Below are positions 5,195-6,377 of a stretch of 6,377 nucleotides of DNA, in pieces. Below the pieces are notes generated by a model. The model searched no databases. It was not told where the DNA came from and saw only the letters and a program-made list of their open reading frames with translations. Source of the stretch: Nitrospirota bacterium (GTDB lineage Bacteria; Nitrospinota; Nitrospinia; Nitrospinales; Nitrospinaceae). The DNA lies in contig QIDN01000226.1 in assembly GCA_003229345.1 (NCBI GenBank), forward strand, positions 1-6,377, read 5' to 3'. The position numbers were made by a program, and so were the translations under genes. Within the stretch, counting starts at the first letter, position 1. Each line of letters begins with the position of its first letter.

Positions 5195-6313
5195 ATGAAC
5201 GACACGAGCCCTACTGACAAGCCAAAAATCTTAATCGTGGATGATACTCCTACGAATTTGAATATCCTGGAAGAAATCCTGGAAGAGAATTACTTTATAT
5301 CTATCGCCCAAAGCGGGACACAGGCCTTGAGTCTTACAGAGAAGTTCATGCCAGACCTGATTCTCCTCGATGTCAACATGCCCGGTATCGATGGATTTGA
5401 AACCTGCCGCAAGCTGAAATCCCAGAAGAATACGCACACTATTCCCGTGATTTTTATTACCGCCCGAGCCGAGCCGGAGGACGTTATCCAGGGCTTCAAT
5501 GAGGGAGGCGTCGATTACATCACCAAACCCTTTAACCACAGCGAAGTGCTCGCGCGGGTCCAAACTTACCTGAAAGTTCAGCAATTGATAAGACAGCTGG
5601 AATCGAAAAACGACCAACTGAAAGAACTTAATGAACTCAAAAACAAATTCCTGGGAATGGTGTCTCACGACATGAGAAACTATTTGGCCGCGATCAAAGG
5701 TTACTCCCAGATTCTCAAAGAGGACAAAGAGGAATTGCCTGAGGAAACCCAAGATCAATTTCTCAGCTTTATCTTTAAAAGTAGTGAGAATATGTTGAAG
5801 ATGGTCAATGACCTGCTGGACGTCTCGGTCATTGAAAGCGGAAAACTGCAACTGGATCTTCAACCCGAATCGTTAAAAAGCCTGATCAACCATCACATCA
5901 TGATCAACCAGTTTTTTGCTGACAAAAAAAATATCTGCCTTCAATCCAAGCTACCTGACGTTCCTAAATGCCGAATAGATTCCAATAAAATAGGCCAGGT
6001 GATCGACAACCTGATCAGCAATGCCATTAAATTTTCCGAATCTGGGACAACGATTCTCATCAGCTTGAAAGAACAGGAAGGGAAGCTGATTTTTAGCGTC
6101 AAGGATGAAGGGCCGGGGATTTCTGATGAAGACCAAGCCAAACTTTTCCAGCATTACCAGAAGCTATCCGCTCGCCCCACCGCCGGGGAATCCAGCTCGG
6201 GCCTGGGACTGGCCATTTCCAAGAAAATGATTCAAGCACACGGCGGTTGCCTGAACGTAACCAGCCAACTGGGCTCCGGGACAACTTTCTGGTTTGAAAT
6301 TCTTCTCAAATAA
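5195..6313 (+). CDS. Receiver-histidine kinase fusion (REC-HisKA-HATPase_c)
   Basis: This is a 372 aa cytoplasmic protein with a response-regulator receiver at the N-terminus in place of a sensor domain. The receiver (about 10-128) carries Asp16/Asp17, phospho-acceptor Asp59 in LLDVNMPG, Thr89 and Lys111 in TKPF. A short coiled-coil-like linker (about 128-150, LIRQLESKNDQLKELNELKNKF region) leads to HisKA with His158 in the H-box SHDMRNYLAAI. The ATPase domain has Asn276 (NLISNAIKF), the G1 box DEGPGIS (Asp304) and the G2 box SSGLGLA (335-340 region). All phospho-transfer residues are present, so it should be an active kinase. In such proteins the receiver is thought to gate the kinase or receive phosphate from another kinase. 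The H-box has Tyr where many HisKA proteins have Pro after R-N/T. There is no membrane segment. The ATG at 5195 has no convincing SD (only GAG one base away). It is divergent from the NtrC-type regulator, with which it may form a relay (inference). Confidence 0.94.
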   Translation: MNDTSPTDKPKILIVDDTPTNLNILEEILEENYFISIAQSGTQALSLTEKFMPDLILLDVNMPGIDGFETCRKLKSQKNTHTIPVIFITARAEPEDVIQGFNEGGVDYITKPFNHSEVLARVQTYLKVQQLIRQLESKNDQLKELNELKNKFLGMVSHDMRNYLAAIKGYSQILKEDKEELPEETQDQFLSFIFKSSENMLKMVNDLLDVSVIESGKLQLDLQPESLKSLINHHIMINQFFADKKNICLQSKLPDVPKCRIDSNKIGQVIDNLISNAIKFSESGTTILISLKEQEGKLIFSVKDEGPGISDEDQAKLFQHYQKLSARPTAGESSSGLGLAISKKMIQAHGGCLNVTSQLGSGTTFWFEILLK

Positions 6314-6340
6314 AATACTCCAGAGGACTTGAGTCTACTG

Positions 6341-6377
6341 ATGGATACGATTCAAAAAACCCTCCATGCCCCTACCT
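6341..6377 (+). CDS. Possible start of a further gene, cut by the window edge
   Basis: An ATG at 6341 opens a frame of 12 full codons (MDTIQKTLHAPT) that runs to the end without a stop. AGAGGA lies upstream (from 6322), but about 13 bases before the ATG, longer than ideal. The 27-base gap after the REC-kinase stop would fit an operon. The fragment is too short to identify, and chance openness is quite possible. Confidence 0.35.
   Translation, partial: MDTIQKTLHAPT

Noticed and set aside
5231..5863. 210-codon minus-strand frame antisense to the REC-kinase
   Set aside because: The + strand encodes an intact receiver and H-box in this stretch. The antisense frame shows no domain motif.

Overview
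The window reads as chromosomal DNA of a Gram-negative-type bacterium that uses sigma-54 and dense two-component signalling. Soluble multi-PAS histidine kinases, an NtrC-type activator and a GG-N10-GC promoter fit Deltaproteobacteria, Nitrospinota or similar lineages. This placement is an impression from gene style, not a demonstrated assignment. There are no RNA genes, transposases, CRISPR arrays or other mobile DNA.

Layout: (1) 1-165, a leader with a plausible sigma-70 promoter. (2) 166-2172 (+), a soluble sensor kinase with three PAS domains. (3) 2173-2606, a 434-base AT-rich intergenic region with several inverted repeats, a well-formed sigma-54 promoter at 2517-2534 and a structured leader. 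(4) 2607-3419 (+), a secreted low-complexity protein built from a signal peptide, His/Asp/Lys repeats, a Lys-rich coiled coil, Pro/Val/Asp repeats and a Cys-containing tail. A textbook intrinsic terminator follows it. (5) 3595-5022 (-), a complete NtrC-family response regulator (REC, AAA+, Fis-type HTH) convergent with the secreted-protein gene. (6) 5195-6313 (+), a receiver-kinase fusion (REC-HisKA-HATPase), divergent from the regulator. (7) From 6341, perhaps the first 12 codons of another gene running off the edge.

Taken together, three signalling proteins flank one exported structural or metal-binding-like protein whose promoter looks sigma-54 dependent. The simplest model is that the PAS kinase, possibly with the REC-kinase as a relay or modulator, phosphorylates the NtrC-type regulator, which then drives the secreted-protein gene with sigma-54 polymerase. 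The logic resembles ZraSR/ZraP, but the kinase here is cytoplasmic and the secreted protein is not recognisably ZraP. The promoter and protein architecture are visible in the sequence. The regulatory wiring is inference.
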